Counted from the stretch's first letter, positions 43,768 through 53,655 are shown. The stretch: 64,000 nt of DNA from Cyanobacteria bacterium FACHB-DQ100 (GCA_014695195.1 JACJNW010000023.1:62001-126000), one strand, 5' to 3'. Notes: a model not told the origin generated them from the letters alone. Translations and numbers: made by a program.

Positions 43768-44234
43768 TGCCTGACTCCTTTCAACTGCCTCAAGAGGAGC
43801 ATTTCTCTTCTGACCTTGCTCCTGAACGTTCAGGTCTAGAGCCTGAGCTGGGTGGATTCCTGCGGGAAGCAGAGGGACGATCGGGCCTGGAGCCTGAGTT
43901 GGGGGGAGTTTTTCGACAGCGCGGAGTTTACGTTGACGAGATTACTTGCATTGGCTGTAAGCACTGCGCTCACGTTGCACGAAACACGTTCTACATCGAG
44001 CCAGATTATGGTCGATCGCGGGTCATTCGACAAGATGGCGATTCTGAAGAATTGATTCAAGAAGCGATCGACACCTGTCCGGTTGATTGTATTCACTGGG
44101 TCAACTATGCCGAGTTGAAGCGGCTAGAAGAAGAGCGCAAGTATCAGGTGATTCCGGTTGCCGGATTTCCGGTTGATCACGCGATGATCGCTGTGAATCA
44201 TCGCAAGCAGAAGTCGAAGCGCAAGCCAAATTAG
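43767..44234 (+). CDS. [4Fe-4S] ferredoxin with repeated LEPELGG tail
   Basis: A 155-residue ferredoxin. The cluster ligands are CIGCKHC (about residues 59-65) and CPVDC near 107-111; the single [4Fe-4S] cluster type fits three Cys plus the distal one. Before the domain, the unit RSGLEPELGG occurs twice (about residues 23-32 and 38-47), separated by a short linker; I recall this repeated tail in other cyanobacterial homologues. It is the last gene of the DUF2997-Ycf35 unit and ends before a terminator. Partner unknown. Confidence 0.88.
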   Translation: MPDSFQLPQEEHFSSDLAPERSGLEPELGGFLREAEGRSGLEPELGGVFRQRGVYVDEITCIGCKHCAHVARNTFYIEPDYGRSRVIRQDGDSEELIQEAIDTCPVDCIHWVNYAELKRLEEERKYQVIPVAGFPVDHAMIAVNHRKQKSKRKPN

Positions 44235-44248
44235 ATCGAGCAACTGGA

Positions 44249-44280
44249 AAGCTCCAAGTGGTTTATCACTTGGAGCTTTT
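44249..44280 (+). terminator. Rho-independent terminator after the ferredoxin
   Basis: A perfect 12-bp stem AAGCTCCAAGTG/CACTTGGAGCTT (44249-44260 and 44267-44278) with loop GTTTAT, followed by TTTT overlapping the end region of the convergent gene that starts at 44863. Confidence 0.88.
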
Positions 44281-44863
44281 ATGCTTCAGCTTGGTTAGAG
44301 AGTGTTGTTTCCAGCGCTTCAGCAGAGTTCTCAGGGGCTGGTTGAACTGCAAACGGTAAGTGTGCTCCAGTTAGACCCCGCTTAATCCGCTCAGCAGTTT
44401 GCTCGAATACAACGAAAAGCGGATAAATTTTCTCTGCGCCATCGTTGAGAAAGTGCTGATATCGCGGTGGCATTACCCATTCGTATTCTCTGCCCAAGGC
44501 TAGCTGTGTGCGTCGCCATCGGCCGAGTAGATCTGAGAAGTCTTCATCAGGCCGGTGGATAAACACGAAAATTTCTTTACCCGTTTTAATCTTCCACTCT
44601 GGATCACACATGAGAATTGCCAACTCACAGGGTAGGAGCTGGGATTCGGCGGCTGTGATGTTGGTCGCATCGATCGCGCGAACGGTCTGACGGATTCGCA
44701 CGATCGGCAATGGAATTGTAATGACGCTCTCTTCGGCACGACGCATACTAGGAATCATTTCAAGATAGCTACGATGGCACTTTAAAAGCTCGATCGCTTC
44801 GAGCGAATGGCTATAGGTAGCAAGTAGTTCCTCGTACTGGGCTTTTTGAACGGAAATTTCCAT
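44279..44863 (-). CDS. Hypothetical protein
   Basis: A 194-residue soluble protein from ATG 44863 (MEISVQKAQYEELLATYSHS). It contains IFVFIHRPDEDFSDLLGRWRR, HFLNDGAEKIYPLFVVFEQTAERI and a Pro/Ala-rich tail. I recognise no family. It lies upstream (in transcription) of nothing obvious and shares no strand overlap. It sits next to the type IV pilus genes; transcription from the same direction makes a readthrough link possible. Confidence 0.6.
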   Translation of the reverse strand: MEISVQKAQYEELLATYSHSLEAIELLKCHRSYLEMIPSMRRAEESVITIPLPIVRIRQTVRAIDATNITAAESQLLPCELAILMCDPEWKIKTGKEIFVFIHRPDEDFSDLLGRWRRTQLALGREYEWVMPPRYQHFLNDGAEKIYPLFVVFEQTAERIKRGLTGAHLPFAVQPAPENSAEALETTLSNQAEA

Positions 44864-44952
44864 AGCATTCAATCCAGAGAACAAAGGTCAGATGCTAGCA
44901 GTCTCAGCGCCAACCACCTGACCCAAATCACCATGAAGAGCGCGATCGTGGT

Positions 44953-46176
44953 CTAACCCAGCTTGTCGAAAATCGCGAACATTGGTAGGTACATCGCAAC
45001 TAGAATACTTCCAACCATGCCGCCAAGAAATAGAATCATAATTGGTTCCATAATGCTCGTCAGGGCTTTGACGGCTTGTTCTACTTCATCCTCATAAAAA
45101 TCAGCCACTTTCATCAGCATCTTGTCAATTTCTCCAGTTTCTTCTCCAATGCTGATCATCTGAATTGCCATTGCTGGAAAGACTTGCTCTTTTTGGAGCG
45201 CGATGCTGATCATGCCGCCTGTTTGAATTTCTTTGCGGGCTTCGTCGATCGCATTTGCCACAATCTGATTGCCTGATGTGTCTCGCACAATCTCTAAACA
45301 AGTGAGGATCGGAACCCCGGAGCGTGTTAAGGCACCAAAGGTGCGGCAGAATCTTGCGGTTGCCGTTTTTTGGATCAAATCTCCAAACAATGGCATTTTC
45401 AGAAAGAAGCGATCCATCGTCTCTCGTCCAACCCGCGTTTTGTAGTATTGCTTATAGGCAAAAACGATGAGCGGAATAATGATTAAGAGACTAAAGGCGG
45501 CAGGACTCGTCAGAAATGCACTGATGTCCAGCATTAACTGCGTGAAGGCGGGCAAGTCGCCTCCAAGCTGCTTGAAAATACCTGCAAAAATTGGGATGAG
45601 AAAGATCGTCATTCCTAGAAAGATCGCTGTTGCGAGAAAGCCAACGACAACCGGATAACTCATCGCGGATTTAATTTGGTTCTGCAATCGAGCGACATCT
45701 TCGAGCAGCTTGGCAAGACGGTTAAGCACTTCATCTAGCACCCCACCTGTTTCTCCGGCTTGCACCATACTGACGTACAAGCCATCAAAGCATTGAGGAT
45801 GTTTCCGCATCGCGTCGGATAAGTTCACCCCCTGCTGAACATCGCTGCTAATCTCCATTAGTGCTTTTTTTAGCTTGGGATTTGTGCATTGATCCGCTAG
45901 TACGCCTAGCCCCCGAACCAGGGCAACCCCTGCATTAACGAGGGCAGCAAATTGGCGGGAGAAAACCGCTCGATCTTTGACCGAAACAGAGACCAGTGAA
46001 GTTTGGAAATTTTCAAAACTTTTATTGATGTCAAAGCTCTCATTTTGCTTTAGTTCTTGCACAAACAGTCCTTGTTCGCGCAGTGCCGATCGTGCTTCGC
46101 TGAGAGAATCAGCAACGATTTTTTCTTTTTTGGCGTTTCCTTTGGCATCTCGGACGCGGGCAACGTAGATTGGCAT
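44953..46176 (-). CDS. pilC: Type IV pilus inner-membrane platform protein PilC
   Basis: A 407-residue GspF/PilC family membrane protein. Two repeated cytoplasmic units are visible: VKDRAVFSRQFAALVNAGVALVRGLGVLADQ and ATARFCRTFGALTRSGVPILTCLEIVRDTSGNQ, each followed by GGVLDEVLNRLA or TGEIDKMLMKVA. Three hydrophobic helices lie near 170-195, 220-245 and 380-400. PilC anchors the PilB/PilT motors and assembles the pilus base. It follows pilT by 43 bases. Confidence 0.95.
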   Translation of the reverse strand: MPIYVARVRDAKGNAKKEKIVADSLSEARSALREQGLFVQELKQNESFDINKSFENFQTSLVSVSVKDRAVFSRQFAALVNAGVALVRGLGVLADQCTNPKLKKALMEISSDVQQGVNLSDAMRKHPQCFDGLYVSMVQAGETGGVLDEVLNRLAKLLEDVARLQNQIKSAMSYPVVVGFLATAIFLGMTIFLIPIFAGIFKQLGGDLPAFTQLMLDISAFLTSPAAFSLLIIIPLIVFAYKQYYKTRVGRETMDRFFLKMPLFGDLIQKTATARFCRTFGALTRSGVPILTCLEIVRDTSGNQIVANAIDEARKEIQTGGMISIALQKEQVFPAMAIQMISIGEETGEIDKMLMKVADFYEDEVEQAVKALTSIMEPIMILFLGGMVGSILVAMYLPMFAIFDKLG

Positions 46177-46219
46177 AGGATTTCAGTAGGAGTGGTGGGA
46201 ACGAAGTGCGAAAGTGGGA

Positions 46220-47332
46220 CTAGCGCTTGACTGCGGCTCCGGCGGCAGCGCCGTTTGGTGTTCCGCCGATGAGGCGTTGAAGTTCGTCTGGGCGGGAGGT
46301 TTTAGAGGCAGCGGCTTCAAAGGTGATCAGTCCTGCTTTGTATTGATCAGCAAGGACTTTTTCCAGGGTCTGCATTCCCAGCTTTCCGCCCGTTTGAATC
46401 GCAGAGTAGATTTGCGCGGTTTTACCCTCGCGAATCAGGTTTGCGATCGCAGGAGTTACGATCATGATTTCTTGCGCCATCACTCGTCCGTATTCACCGG
46501 GTTTTGGATTTTTCTTGGGAACCAGCGTTTGACTGAAGACAGCAACCAGCGAGTTGGAAAGCTGGACTCGGACTTGAGTTTGACGCTCGGAGGGGAAGAC
46601 ATCGATCATCCGGTCAACAGTTTGAGCTGCAGAACTGGTATGCAGCGTTCCAAACACTAAATGACCTGTTTCAGCCGCAGAAATCGCCAGCGAAATGGTT
46701 TCTAAGTCCCGCATTTCACCCACCAGAATGATGTCTGGATCTTCACGCAGCGCGGCTTTGAGGGCATTGGCAAAGCTCTTCGTGTCTTCACCGAGTTGAC
46801 GCTGGTGAACCAAACTTTTAATCGGCTCGTACACGAATTCGATCGGGTCTTCGATCGTGAGGATGTGTTCAGCGCGGGTGCGATTGATCAAATCAATCAT
46901 CGCTGCCAGTGTGGTTGTTTTTCCTGATCCAGTCGGGCCTGTCACCAGAATCAATCCTCTTGGCTTTTCGGACATTTCCCGCACGACATCTGGCAGATTC
47001 AGCTTCTCAAAGTTCGGAATTTTGGAACTGAGTGCTCGTAAACAAGCGGCATAGGTTCCGCGGTCTTTATAAACATTGACCCGGAATCGTGCCAGTCCAC
47101 GAACGCCATAAGAGCAGTCAAGCTCCCAGTTTTGCTCTAAGTTCTTACGCTGTGTGTTGTTCAGCATACTGAAGATCAGCCGTTGACACTCTTCGGCGTT
47201 GAGAACCTGATCGCTGATCGGCTGAAGATGACCACTGATGCGGAAATAGGGCGGCAGTCCAGCCGTCAGGTGCAGGTCTGAACCGCCCATTTCGATCAGT
47301 TGTTCCATCAAGTCTTCGATCATTAATTCCAT
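46220..47332 (-). CDS. pilT: Type IV pilus retraction ATPase PilT
   Basis: A 370-residue hexameric ATPase that depolymerises pili for twitching motility and DNA uptake. The start region is MELMIEDLMEQLIEMGGSDLHLTAGLPPYFRISG. Walker A is LVTGPTGSGKTTT, the Asp box IEDPIEFVYEP, Walker B IILVGEMRDLETIS, and the His box TGHLVFGTLHTSSA. Met4 (MIEDLMEQ) is an alternative start. It lies between pilB and pilC, the common order. Confidence 0.96.
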   Translation of the reverse strand: MELMIEDLMEQLIEMGGSDLHLTAGLPPYFRISGHLQPISDQVLNAEECQRLIFSMLNNTQRKNLEQNWELDCSYGVRGLARFRVNVYKDRGTYAACLRALSSKIPNFEKLNLPDVVREMSEKPRGLILVTGPTGSGKTTTLAAMIDLINRTRAEHILTIEDPIEFVYEPIKSLVHQRQLGEDTKSFANALKAALREDPDIILVGEMRDLETISLAISAAETGHLVFGTLHTSSAAQTVDRMIDVFPSERQTQVRVQLSNSLVAVFSQTLVPKKNPKPGEYGRVMAQEIMIVTPAIANLIREGKTAQIYSAIQTGGKLGMQTLEKVLADQYKAGLITFEAAASKTSRPDELQRLIGGTPNGAAAGAAVKR

Positions 47333-47397
47333 TTGATTTGCTCCTGATTGCTAGATTGAGAAAATTGAAAATTAGTTCACTCTGGAGGACAGCTAGA

Positions 47398-49398
47398 TCA
47401 ATCCTGAAAGCGGGGAGTCGTGCAGTAACGGCAATCGAGCCAGTCTTGCTGTAGCTCTGCACCACAAGTCCGGCAGGTAAGTGTACTTTTGCGCTTCGCT
47501 TTGAGTTCTGCTTCTAGCCCTGTGTCAGTGAAAGTGACACGCTCGACTTCTTCGAGGGTGCAAAGTCCCTGGCGCACAAGTTCTAAGCTGTAGGCAAGCA
47601 GGGTTTGCATTCCTTCTTCGACTGCGACTTCTTTGATGCGCTCGGTCGGTGCGCCCTCAGTGATTAGGGTTTGTAGACTCTCGGTTACGCGCATGACTTC
47701 GTAAACACCGCACCGCCCTTTGTAGCCCACCCCGTTACACTTTTGACAAAGCTGACTCCCTACCTTTGCGTCTTGAATTTCTTGTGCTGTTAGTGTGTTC
47801 GCTTTATACAAGGTCAACTGAGCATCTCGCGCACCGGTTAAACCAAATCGCGCCAGTTCTGCTTGAGTGGGAGTGTAAGGAATGCGGCATTCATCACAGA
47901 CCTTTCGCACGAGCCGCTGAGCGACAACGCCGATCAGTGCACCAGAAACCATGAATGGTTCAACGCCCATTTCATCCAGTCGAGCGATCGCACCTGCCGC
48001 ATCATTGGTGTGCAGGGTCGTCAAAACCAAGTGACCCGTTAACGCAGCTTCGATCGCGGTTTTTGCGGTTTCTTTATCTCGTGTTTCACCCACCAGAATC
48101 ACATCGGGATCTTGTCGGAGAAAGGCCCTCAAGATTGCGGCGAAGTCCATGCCTTTTTCGCGGATCACTTGAACCTGGGTGATGCCGGGAAGCGAATATT
48201 CGATCGGATCTTCTGCTGTACTAATATTGACTCCTGGATCATTTCGCTCTGCCAGGGCTGAGTAGAGCGTCGTCGTTTTTCCTGACCCAGTTGGACCTGT
48301 TACCAGGATCAATCCAAACGGTCGCCGCACCATTTCTTGAACCGTATGGAGCGAGGTTTCGTCGGTAATCAGCTTGTCCAAGCCGAGCTGAGTGGCGGAG
48401 TTATCGAGAATCCGAAGCACCACTTTTTCGCCGTATCGACTGGGGAGCGTGTTCACCCGGAAATCTACCTTGCGTCCATCAAAAATTCGGCGAATCCGAC
48501 CGTCTTGGGGCTGGCGACGCTCGGCAATATCGAGTTGAGCAATAATCTTGAAGCGGGCGATCACAGCCGGAATAATCTTCTTCGGGAATGGCTCAAACGC
48601 TTCTCGCAAGACACCGTCCTTGCGAAACCGAATGCGGAGGGATTCTTCTTGTGGCTCGACGTGAATGTCAGACACCGCCATTTGCAGGGCTTTGATCAAA
48701 ATCTTGTTCACCAGCGCAATGATCGGAGCCGCTTCTGCATCTGCTGACGCATCGAGATCCATTTCGGCGCTGTCGTCTTCTTTCAGTTCTGCCAGTCCTT
48801 CTAAGCCTTCAAGGTCAGAGCGAACATCGACCCTAGATTGCGCTTCGAGCTGCTTTTCCTGTTCAAGCCGTGCATCCATGTAGCCTGACATCAGGCGCTG
48901 GTAATCGTCGATCGTAATCACCAATCGCTGAAGCCCCAATCCCTTTGGACGCAGAATTCGATTCAGCTCATCTTGAGCGGCGAGGTTGTCTGGATCAACC
49001 ATTGCCACCAAGAGCGACGGGGGATTGCCCTCGTTTTGAGAAAGCGGGATGAGATTGTAGCGGCGGCAGAGTTCGACCGGGATTAATTCGCCGATCAAGC
49101 TGCCGATTTGAGTTGCGGAAACTTGATTTAACTCAGGATCTAGCGATTCAACTCCGTAGAGAATCTTCAACTCAAACAGTTGCTGCTTTTTATATTGACG
49201 AATCAGATCGGGCGACAACTGCTGTCCGGTCATCGCCTCTAGAACTGCGGTAAGCGGTCTACCTGACTTGCGGCACTCGATCAGTGCCTGCTGCATCTGC
49301 TCGTTATTGACATAGCCAGATTGAATCAGTTTGTTACCAAACGGCGAAAAGTTGTTTTGGACAACAAGAGCACGCCGGGCAGAAGAAGAATTTGTCAT
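47398..49398 (-). CDS. pilB: Type IV pilus extension ATPase PilB
   Basis: A 666-residue GspE/PilB ATPase that drives pilus polymerisation. The N-terminal MshEN-like domain (about 15-150) may bind cyclic di-GMP, as in related proteins. The core has Walker A LVTGPTGSGKTTT, Asp box AEDPIEYSLPG, Walker B ILVGETRDKET, His box GHLVLTTLHTNDA, and a zinc-binding set including KVCDECR and QLCQKCNGVG. The C-terminal tail ends in CRTCGAELQQDWLDCRYC, another CxxC pair. It is divergent from grpE. Confidence 0.95.
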   Translation of the reverse strand: MTNSSSARRALVVQNNFSPFGNKLIQSGYVNNEQMQQALIECRKSGRPLTAVLEAMTGQQLSPDLIRQYKKQQLFELKILYGVESLDPELNQVSATQIGSLIGELIPVELCRRYNLIPLSQNEGNPPSLLVAMVDPDNLAAQDELNRILRPKGLGLQRLVITIDDYQRLMSGYMDARLEQEKQLEAQSRVDVRSDLEGLEGLAELKEDDSAEMDLDASADAEAAPIIALVNKILIKALQMAVSDIHVEPQEESLRIRFRKDGVLREAFEPFPKKIIPAVIARFKIIAQLDIAERRQPQDGRIRRIFDGRKVDFRVNTLPSRYGEKVVLRILDNSATQLGLDKLITDETSLHTVQEMVRRPFGLILVTGPTGSGKTTTLYSALAERNDPGVNISTAEDPIEYSLPGITQVQVIREKGMDFAAILRAFLRQDPDVILVGETRDKETAKTAIEAALTGHLVLTTLHTNDAAGAIARLDEMGVEPFMVSGALIGVVAQRLVRKVCDECRIPYTPTQAELARFGLTGARDAQLTLYKANTLTAQEIQDAKVGSQLCQKCNGVGYKGRCGVYEVMRVTESLQTLITEGAPTERIKEVAVEEGMQTLLAYSLELVRQGLCTLEEVERVTFTDTGLEAELKAKRKSTLTCRTCGAELQQDWLDCRYCTTPRFQD

Positions 49399-49610
49399 AA
49401 CGGATGAACGAAGATCACCATATTGAGAATGCCCAAAATGTTTTTTGAAGAACGCATGAAGCCGATCGCTTCATTTCGGAGCGAGATTAAATCCAGAGCA
49501 GTGCGATATGATGCTTAACGGTTATAAGCGGCGCGGCATCCAGCATCCCATTCGCTAGGATGAGAGAGGCTTGCTTAAGCCAGCGTTCTATACAGGGGAA
49601 TTAGCGCACA

Positions 49611-50285
49611 ATGATCGACGAACAAAATCAGCAGCAGCAGCCCGATGAAGTTCAAGCACCCGTCAGTGAATCTTCTGATCCTCTATCTGAGCCAGCGAGC
49701 GACGCTGTGGAAACCAACTCTGGTGTAGAAGGTTCTACTGACCAAGACACGACGGATTATGAAGCGGCGTTTATGGAGCTACGATCGAACTATGCCGCTA
49801 AAGAACGAGAAATCGAAGGACTGAAAAAGCAGGCGGAAGAACTGAACAATCAGTACATGAGAATCGCCGCAGACTTCGAGAACTTCCGTCGTCGCACTCA
49901 GAGAGAGCGAGAAGAGCTAGAAACGCAAATTAAATGCAATACGGTGAAAGAGTTGCTGCCTGTGGTGGACAACTTTGAGCGTGCTCGATCGCAGATCAAG
50001 CCCCAGACCGAAAGCGAGTCGAATATCCACAAGAGCTATCAGGGTGTTTACAAGGATATGGTCGATCGCCTAAAGAAAGTCGGAGTAGCACCGATGCGGG
50101 CAGAAGGTAAGGAGTTCGATCCAAACCTGCACGAAGCAGTGATGCGCCAACCGACGAGCGAACATCCTGAAGGAACGGTCGTAGAAGAGCTAATGCGCGG
50201 CTATACGCTCGATGACAAAGTATTGCGTCATGCGATGGTGAAAGTTGCCGCACCGCCCGAAGACGAATCTACTAGCCAAAGTTAG
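49611..50285 (+). CDS. grpE: Nucleotide exchange factor GrpE
   Basis: A 224-residue cochaperone that releases ADP from DnaK. A 70-residue acidic/Gln-rich N-terminus (MIDEQNQQQQPDEVQAPVSE) precedes a coiled coil, and the core FENFRRRTQREREE, LLPVVDNFERA and PNLHEAVMRQPTSEHPEGTVVEELMRGYTL are the GrpE signature. It sits in the order grpE-dnaK-dnaJ. The ATG at 49611 is preceded by AGGGGAATTAGCGCACA. Confidence 0.96.
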   Translation: MIDEQNQQQQPDEVQAPVSESSDPLSEPASDAVETNSGVEGSTDQDTTDYEAAFMELRSNYAAKEREIEGLKKQAEELNNQYMRIAADFENFRRRTQREREELETQIKCNTVKELLPVVDNFERARSQIKPQTESESNIHKSYQGVYKDMVDRLKKVGVAPMRAEGKEFDPNLHEAVMRQPTSEHPEGTVVEELMRGYTLDDKVLRHAMVKVAAPPEDESTSQS

Positions 50286-50461
50286 CGACCTGTGAAAGTA
50301 CGACGATCGACAAGCGCGGCTTGTCTGTGAACGCAACGTTAAGAAAATTCTGAAACAGGGAAACCTTTGTAAAGTTAGTTCAGCTTTGTCCGTAGCTACG
50401 GAAAACTAACTAGGAACCTTGCGTTCTGCGTTCACCTCGCGTACTTTCGGCAGCGCTAGAT
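50286..50461 (+). promoter_or_regulatory. Structured grpE-dnaK intergenic region with nested inverted repeats
   Basis: Within 176 bases, several perfect dyads are nested around one centre: GAAAGTACG/CGTACTTTC (50294-50302, 50440-50448), GTGAACGCA/TGCGTTCAC (50327-50335, 50427-50435), AGTTAGTT/AACTAACT (50373-50380, 50404-50411) and the 14-bp palindrome TCCGTAGCTACGGA (50389-50402). A separate hairpin GACAAGC-GCG-GCTTGTC lies at 50309-50325. Such a leader can form one long multi-branched RNA directly upstream of dnaK. No CIRCE (TTAGCACTC-N9-GAGTGCTAA) is present. Confidence 0.7.
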
Positions 50462-52435
50462 ATGGGAAAAGTCATCGGCATCGACTTAGGAACAACGAAT
50501 AGTTGTGTAGCTGTGTTAGAAGGCGGGCAGCCCGTCGTCATCACGAATTCTGAAGGCGGAAGAACCACGCCAAGCATGGTGGGATTCGGTAAAACGGGCG
50601 GTGCCCAAGGGCACAGCGAAGCTGTCCGTCTAGTCGGTCAATTAGCAAAACGGCAGGCTGTCACCAACGCTGAAAACACGGTATTTAGTATTAAGCGCTT
50701 CATCGGACGGCGATGGGACGATACACAGATTGAGCGATCGCGAGTCCCCTACAACTGCGCGAAGGGCAAAGACGAGACCGTGGATGTGCAAATTCGCGGT
50801 CGCCATTACACCTCGCAGGAAATTAGCGCCATGATCCTGCAAAAACTCAAGCAGGATGCAGAGAATTACTTAGGCGAATCAGTGACACAGGCGGTGATTA
50901 CGGTTCCTGCTTACTTTAGCGATGCTCAGCGTCAGGCGACAAAAGACGCAGGCACGATCGCTGGACTCGAAGTGTTGCGAATCATCAATGAACCGACTGC
51001 GGCAGCTCTAGCTTATGGAATGGATAAGCAAGATCAAGATCAGTGCGTTTTAGTCTTTGACTTAGGCGGCGGCACCTTTGATGTCTCGATCTTGCAGCTT
51101 GGGGATGGCGTATTTGAAGTAAAAGCCACATCAGGCAACAATCATCTGGGCGGTGATGACTTTGATGCTTGTATTGTAGATTGGCTAAACGAGGTGTTTC
51201 AGCAGCAGGAAGGCATTAACCTGACTGAAGACAAAATGGCGCTTCAACGGCTAAGAGAAGCGGCCGAGAAAGCAAAAATCGAGCTTTCCGGGACGCTCAG
51301 CACTTCGATCAATTTGCCGTTTATCACCGCAGACGAAACAGGACCGAAACACCTGGAAATCGAGTTGACTCGTGCCAAATTTGAGGAGCTGTCAAGCCGA
51401 TTAATTCAAGCCACGATCGATCCAATGGAGCAGGCGTTAAAAGATGCGAGCTTGTCTACGGCAGATATCGATCGCATTTTGTTAGTGGGTGGCTCGACGC
51501 GCATTCCTGCCGTTCAAGAAGCGCTGAAGAAGTTTTTTAACGGCAAAACCGCCGATCGCTCTGTGAATCCTGACGAAGCGGTAGCGCTGGGAGCTGCAAT
51601 TCAGGCGGGAGTTTTAGGCGGTGAAGTCAAAGACCTGCTGCTGCTTGATGTCACACCTCTGTCTTTGGGAATTGAAACGTTAGGGGAAGTGTTTACCCGC
51701 GTGATCGATCGCAACACCACGATTCCCAGCAGCAAAACTCAAGTCTTCTCAACTGCAACCGATGGACAGACCTCGGTTGAAATTCATGTCCTGCAAGGGG
51801 AGCGGGCAATGGCAAGAGATAACAAGAGTCTGGGCAAATTTCAACTGACTGGAATTCCGCCCGCACCCAGAGGTGTGCCTCAAATTGAGGTGGCATTTGA
51901 AATCGATGCCAACGGAATTCTGAAAGTTTCGGCCCGCGACAAAGGGACAGGACGCGCCCAAAGTGTGGAAATCTCAAACACAGGCGGCTTGAGCAATGCT
52001 GAAATTGAGCGCATGCGGCAAGAATCCGAATTCTTTGCTGAGGAGGATAATCGTCGAAAGCACCTCGTAGAACTGAAGAACCAAGCAGACAACTTATTCC
52101 ACAGCTATGAAACGACGCTGAGAGAAAGCGGCGCATTCATTAACGATCGTCTGAAAGTGCAGGCAAACGAGAAAATTGTGGGGCTGAAAAGCGCGATCGC
52201 TGATCCAAAGGTTAGTATCGATGAAGTGAAGACGCATCTCGACGGGTTGCAGCAACTGTTGTATACCATTGGTTCATCAGTTTATGAAAGTGCTCAACCT
52301 TCCGAAAATTCTGCCTTTGAAATGCGCACCACTTCTGGTATGAATTTTGAAGATGAAACGGTTGCAGCAGATATGAGCCGATTCAGCTTTGAGACAGATG
52401 CGACCGTCACTGCGGATTACGAGACAGTCGATTAG
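50462..52435 (+). CDS. dnaK: Molecular chaperone DnaK (DnaK2-like)
   Basis: A 657-residue Hsp70. ATPase signatures: [21 protein letters not shown] at the start, [14 protein letters not shown], and [17 protein letters not shown]. The start, the [17 protein letters not shown] segment and grpE/dnaJ flanks point to the essential DnaK2 class. An unusual eight-to-nine-residue insertion (GAQGHSEAV) sits between GKTG and [10 protein letters not shown] near residues 46-54, encoded by a palindromic 26-base piece. The C-terminus lacks a long lid tail. ATG 50462 follows the structured leader. Confidence 0.96.
   Translation: MGKVIGIDLGTTNSCVAVLEGGQPVVITNSEGGRTTPSMVGFGKTGGAQGHSEAVRLVGQLAKRQAVTNAENTVFSIKRFIGRRWDDTQIERSRVPYNCAKGKDETVDVQIRGRHYTSQEISAMILQKLKQDAENYLGESVTQAVITVPAYFSDAQRQATKDAGTIAGLEVLRIINEPTAAALAYGMDKQDQDQCVLVFDLGGGTFDVSILQLGDGVFEVKATSGNNHLGGDDFDACIVDWLNEVFQQQEGINLTEDKMALQRLREAAEKAKIELSGTLSTSINLPFITADETGPKHLEIELTRAKFEELSSRLIQATIDPMEQALKDASLSTADIDRILLVGGSTRIPAVQEALKKFFNGKTADRSVNPDEAVALGAAIQAGVLGGEVKDLLLLDVTPLSLGIETLGEVFTRVIDRNTTIPSSKTQVFSTATDGQTSVEIHVLQGERAMARDNKSLGKFQLTGIPPAPRGVPQIEVAFEIDANGILKVSARDKGTGRAQSVEISNTGGLSNAEIERMRQESEFFAEEDNRRKHLVELKNQADNLFHSYETTLRESGAFINDRLKVQANEKIVGLKSAIADPKVSIDEVKTHLDGLQQLLYTIGSSVYESAQPSENSAFEMRTTSGMNFEDETVAADMSRFSFETDATVTADYETVD
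50601..50626 (+). repeat. Palindromic in-frame insertion in dnaK
   Basis: GTGCCCAAGGGCAC (50601-50614) is a perfect dyad with an AA spacer, followed by AGCGAAGCT (50615-50623), whose AGC/GCT ends also pair. Reading in frame it gives the additional residues GAQGHSEAV not expected in DnaK at this site. It resembles a small dispersed repeat carried into a coding region; no second copy was noticed in the window. Confidence 0.5.
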
Positions 52436-52521
52436 TTGAGCGTGTAGGGTAGTAATATAGGGAGTCTAGACCGTTGCCCTACGCCTCTTTTTAGCCCTCT
52501 TACCCCCTGAATCTCTACCCT

Positions 52522-53655
52522 ATGGCTCGTGATTACTACGAAATTCTTGGCGTTTCCCGTGATGCGGACAAGGAAGAAGTCAAGCAAGCCTTCCGTCGTC
52601 TCGCTCGAAAATATCACCCGGATGTTAACAAAGAGCCTGGTGCAGAAGAGCGCTTCAAAGAAATCAACCGCGCCTATGAGGTGATTTCTGATCCAGAGAT
52701 GCGGGCGCGGTACGATCGCTTTGGTGAAGCGGGTATTGGTTCTGCCGCCGGTGCAGGGGGCTACCAAGATTTCGGCGATATGGGTGGCATTGCTGATATC
52801 TTTGAAAGCTTCTTTAGTGGATTTGCGGGTGGGGCACCTGGGGGTCAAACCCGACGGCGAGGTGGCCCAGTCCGAGGCGATGATCTGCGGCTAGATTTAA
52901 GGCTAGATTTTCGCGAAGCCGTGTTTGGCGGTGAAAAGGAAATTCGGATCAGCCATCTGGAAACTTGTACGAACTGTAGTGGCAGTGGTGCGAAGCCAGG
53001 AACTCGCCCTAAGACTTGCTCAACTTGTTCGGGTGCGGGTCAGGTTCGTCGTGCAACTCGGACTCCGTTTGGCAGTTTTACTCAAGTTTCCGTTTGTCCA
53101 ACCTGTAACGGTACTGGGCAGATGATCGAGGAGAAATGCGAAGTTTGTAGCGGCAATGGACAGCGACAGGAAACGAAAAAGCTCAAAATCACCATTCCGG
53201 CAGGTGTCGATAATGGCACTCGATTGAGAGTATCAGGTGAGGGTGATGCGGGGCAGCGCAGCGGGCCTGCGGGCGATTTGTATGTCTATCTCTTCATCAA
53301 CGAGGACGCTGATTTTCGTCGTGATGGAATTAATGTTCTGTCGGATGTCAAAATTAGTTATCTACAGGCAATTCTGGGTTCTCGGATCGAAGTCAAGACG
53401 GTTGATGGTGAAGAGGAGTTAACGATTCCTGTGGGGACTCAGCCGGGAACGGTTTTGACGCTAGAGAACAAGGGCGTACCGAAACTTGGGAATCCGGTGA
53501 GCCGTGGGGATCATTTGATCACAGTATCGGTGGATATTCCAACGCGAATTAGTCCAGAAGAGCGAGAGCTGCTGGAAAAACTGGCAAAAATTAGGGGCGA
53601 TCGCGTCGGAAAAGGCGGTGTTGAAGGCTTTATCGGGAAGATTTTTGGCGGATGA
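52522..53655 (+). CDS. dnaJ: Chaperone DnaJ
   Basis: A 377-residue type I Hsp40. The J domain (1-70) has the catalytic HPD in [12 protein letters not shown] Gly-rich stretch follows ([13 protein letters not shown] and [10 protein letters not shown]), then four zinc-finger motifs of the form CxxCxGxG ([32 protein letters not shown]) and a C-terminal substrate-binding domain. It stimulates DnaK. It overlaps the tusA start by four bases (ATGA). Confidence 0.97.
   Translation: MARDYYEILGVSRDADKEEVKQAFRRLARKYHPDVNKEPGAEERFKEINRAYEVISDPEMRARYDRFGEAGIGSAAGAGGYQDFGDMGGIADIFESFFSGFAGGAPGGQTRRRGGPVRGDDLRLDLRLDFREAVFGGEKEIRISHLETCTNCSGSGAKPGTRPKTCSTCSGAGQVRRATRTPFGSFTQVSVCPTCNGTGQMIEEKCEVCSGNGQRQETKKLKITIPAGVDNGTRLRVSGEGDAGQRSGPAGDLYVYLFINEDADFRRDGINVLSDVKISYLQAILGSRIEVKTVDGEEELTIPVGTQPGTVLTLENKGVPKLGNPVSRGDHLITVSVDIPTRISPEERELLEKLAKIRGDRVGKGGVEGFIGKIFGG

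Noticed and set aside
50286-50461. CIRCE/HrcA operator upstream of dnaK
   Set aside because: The TTAGCACTC-N9-GAGTGCTAA element is not present; the dyads there are different.
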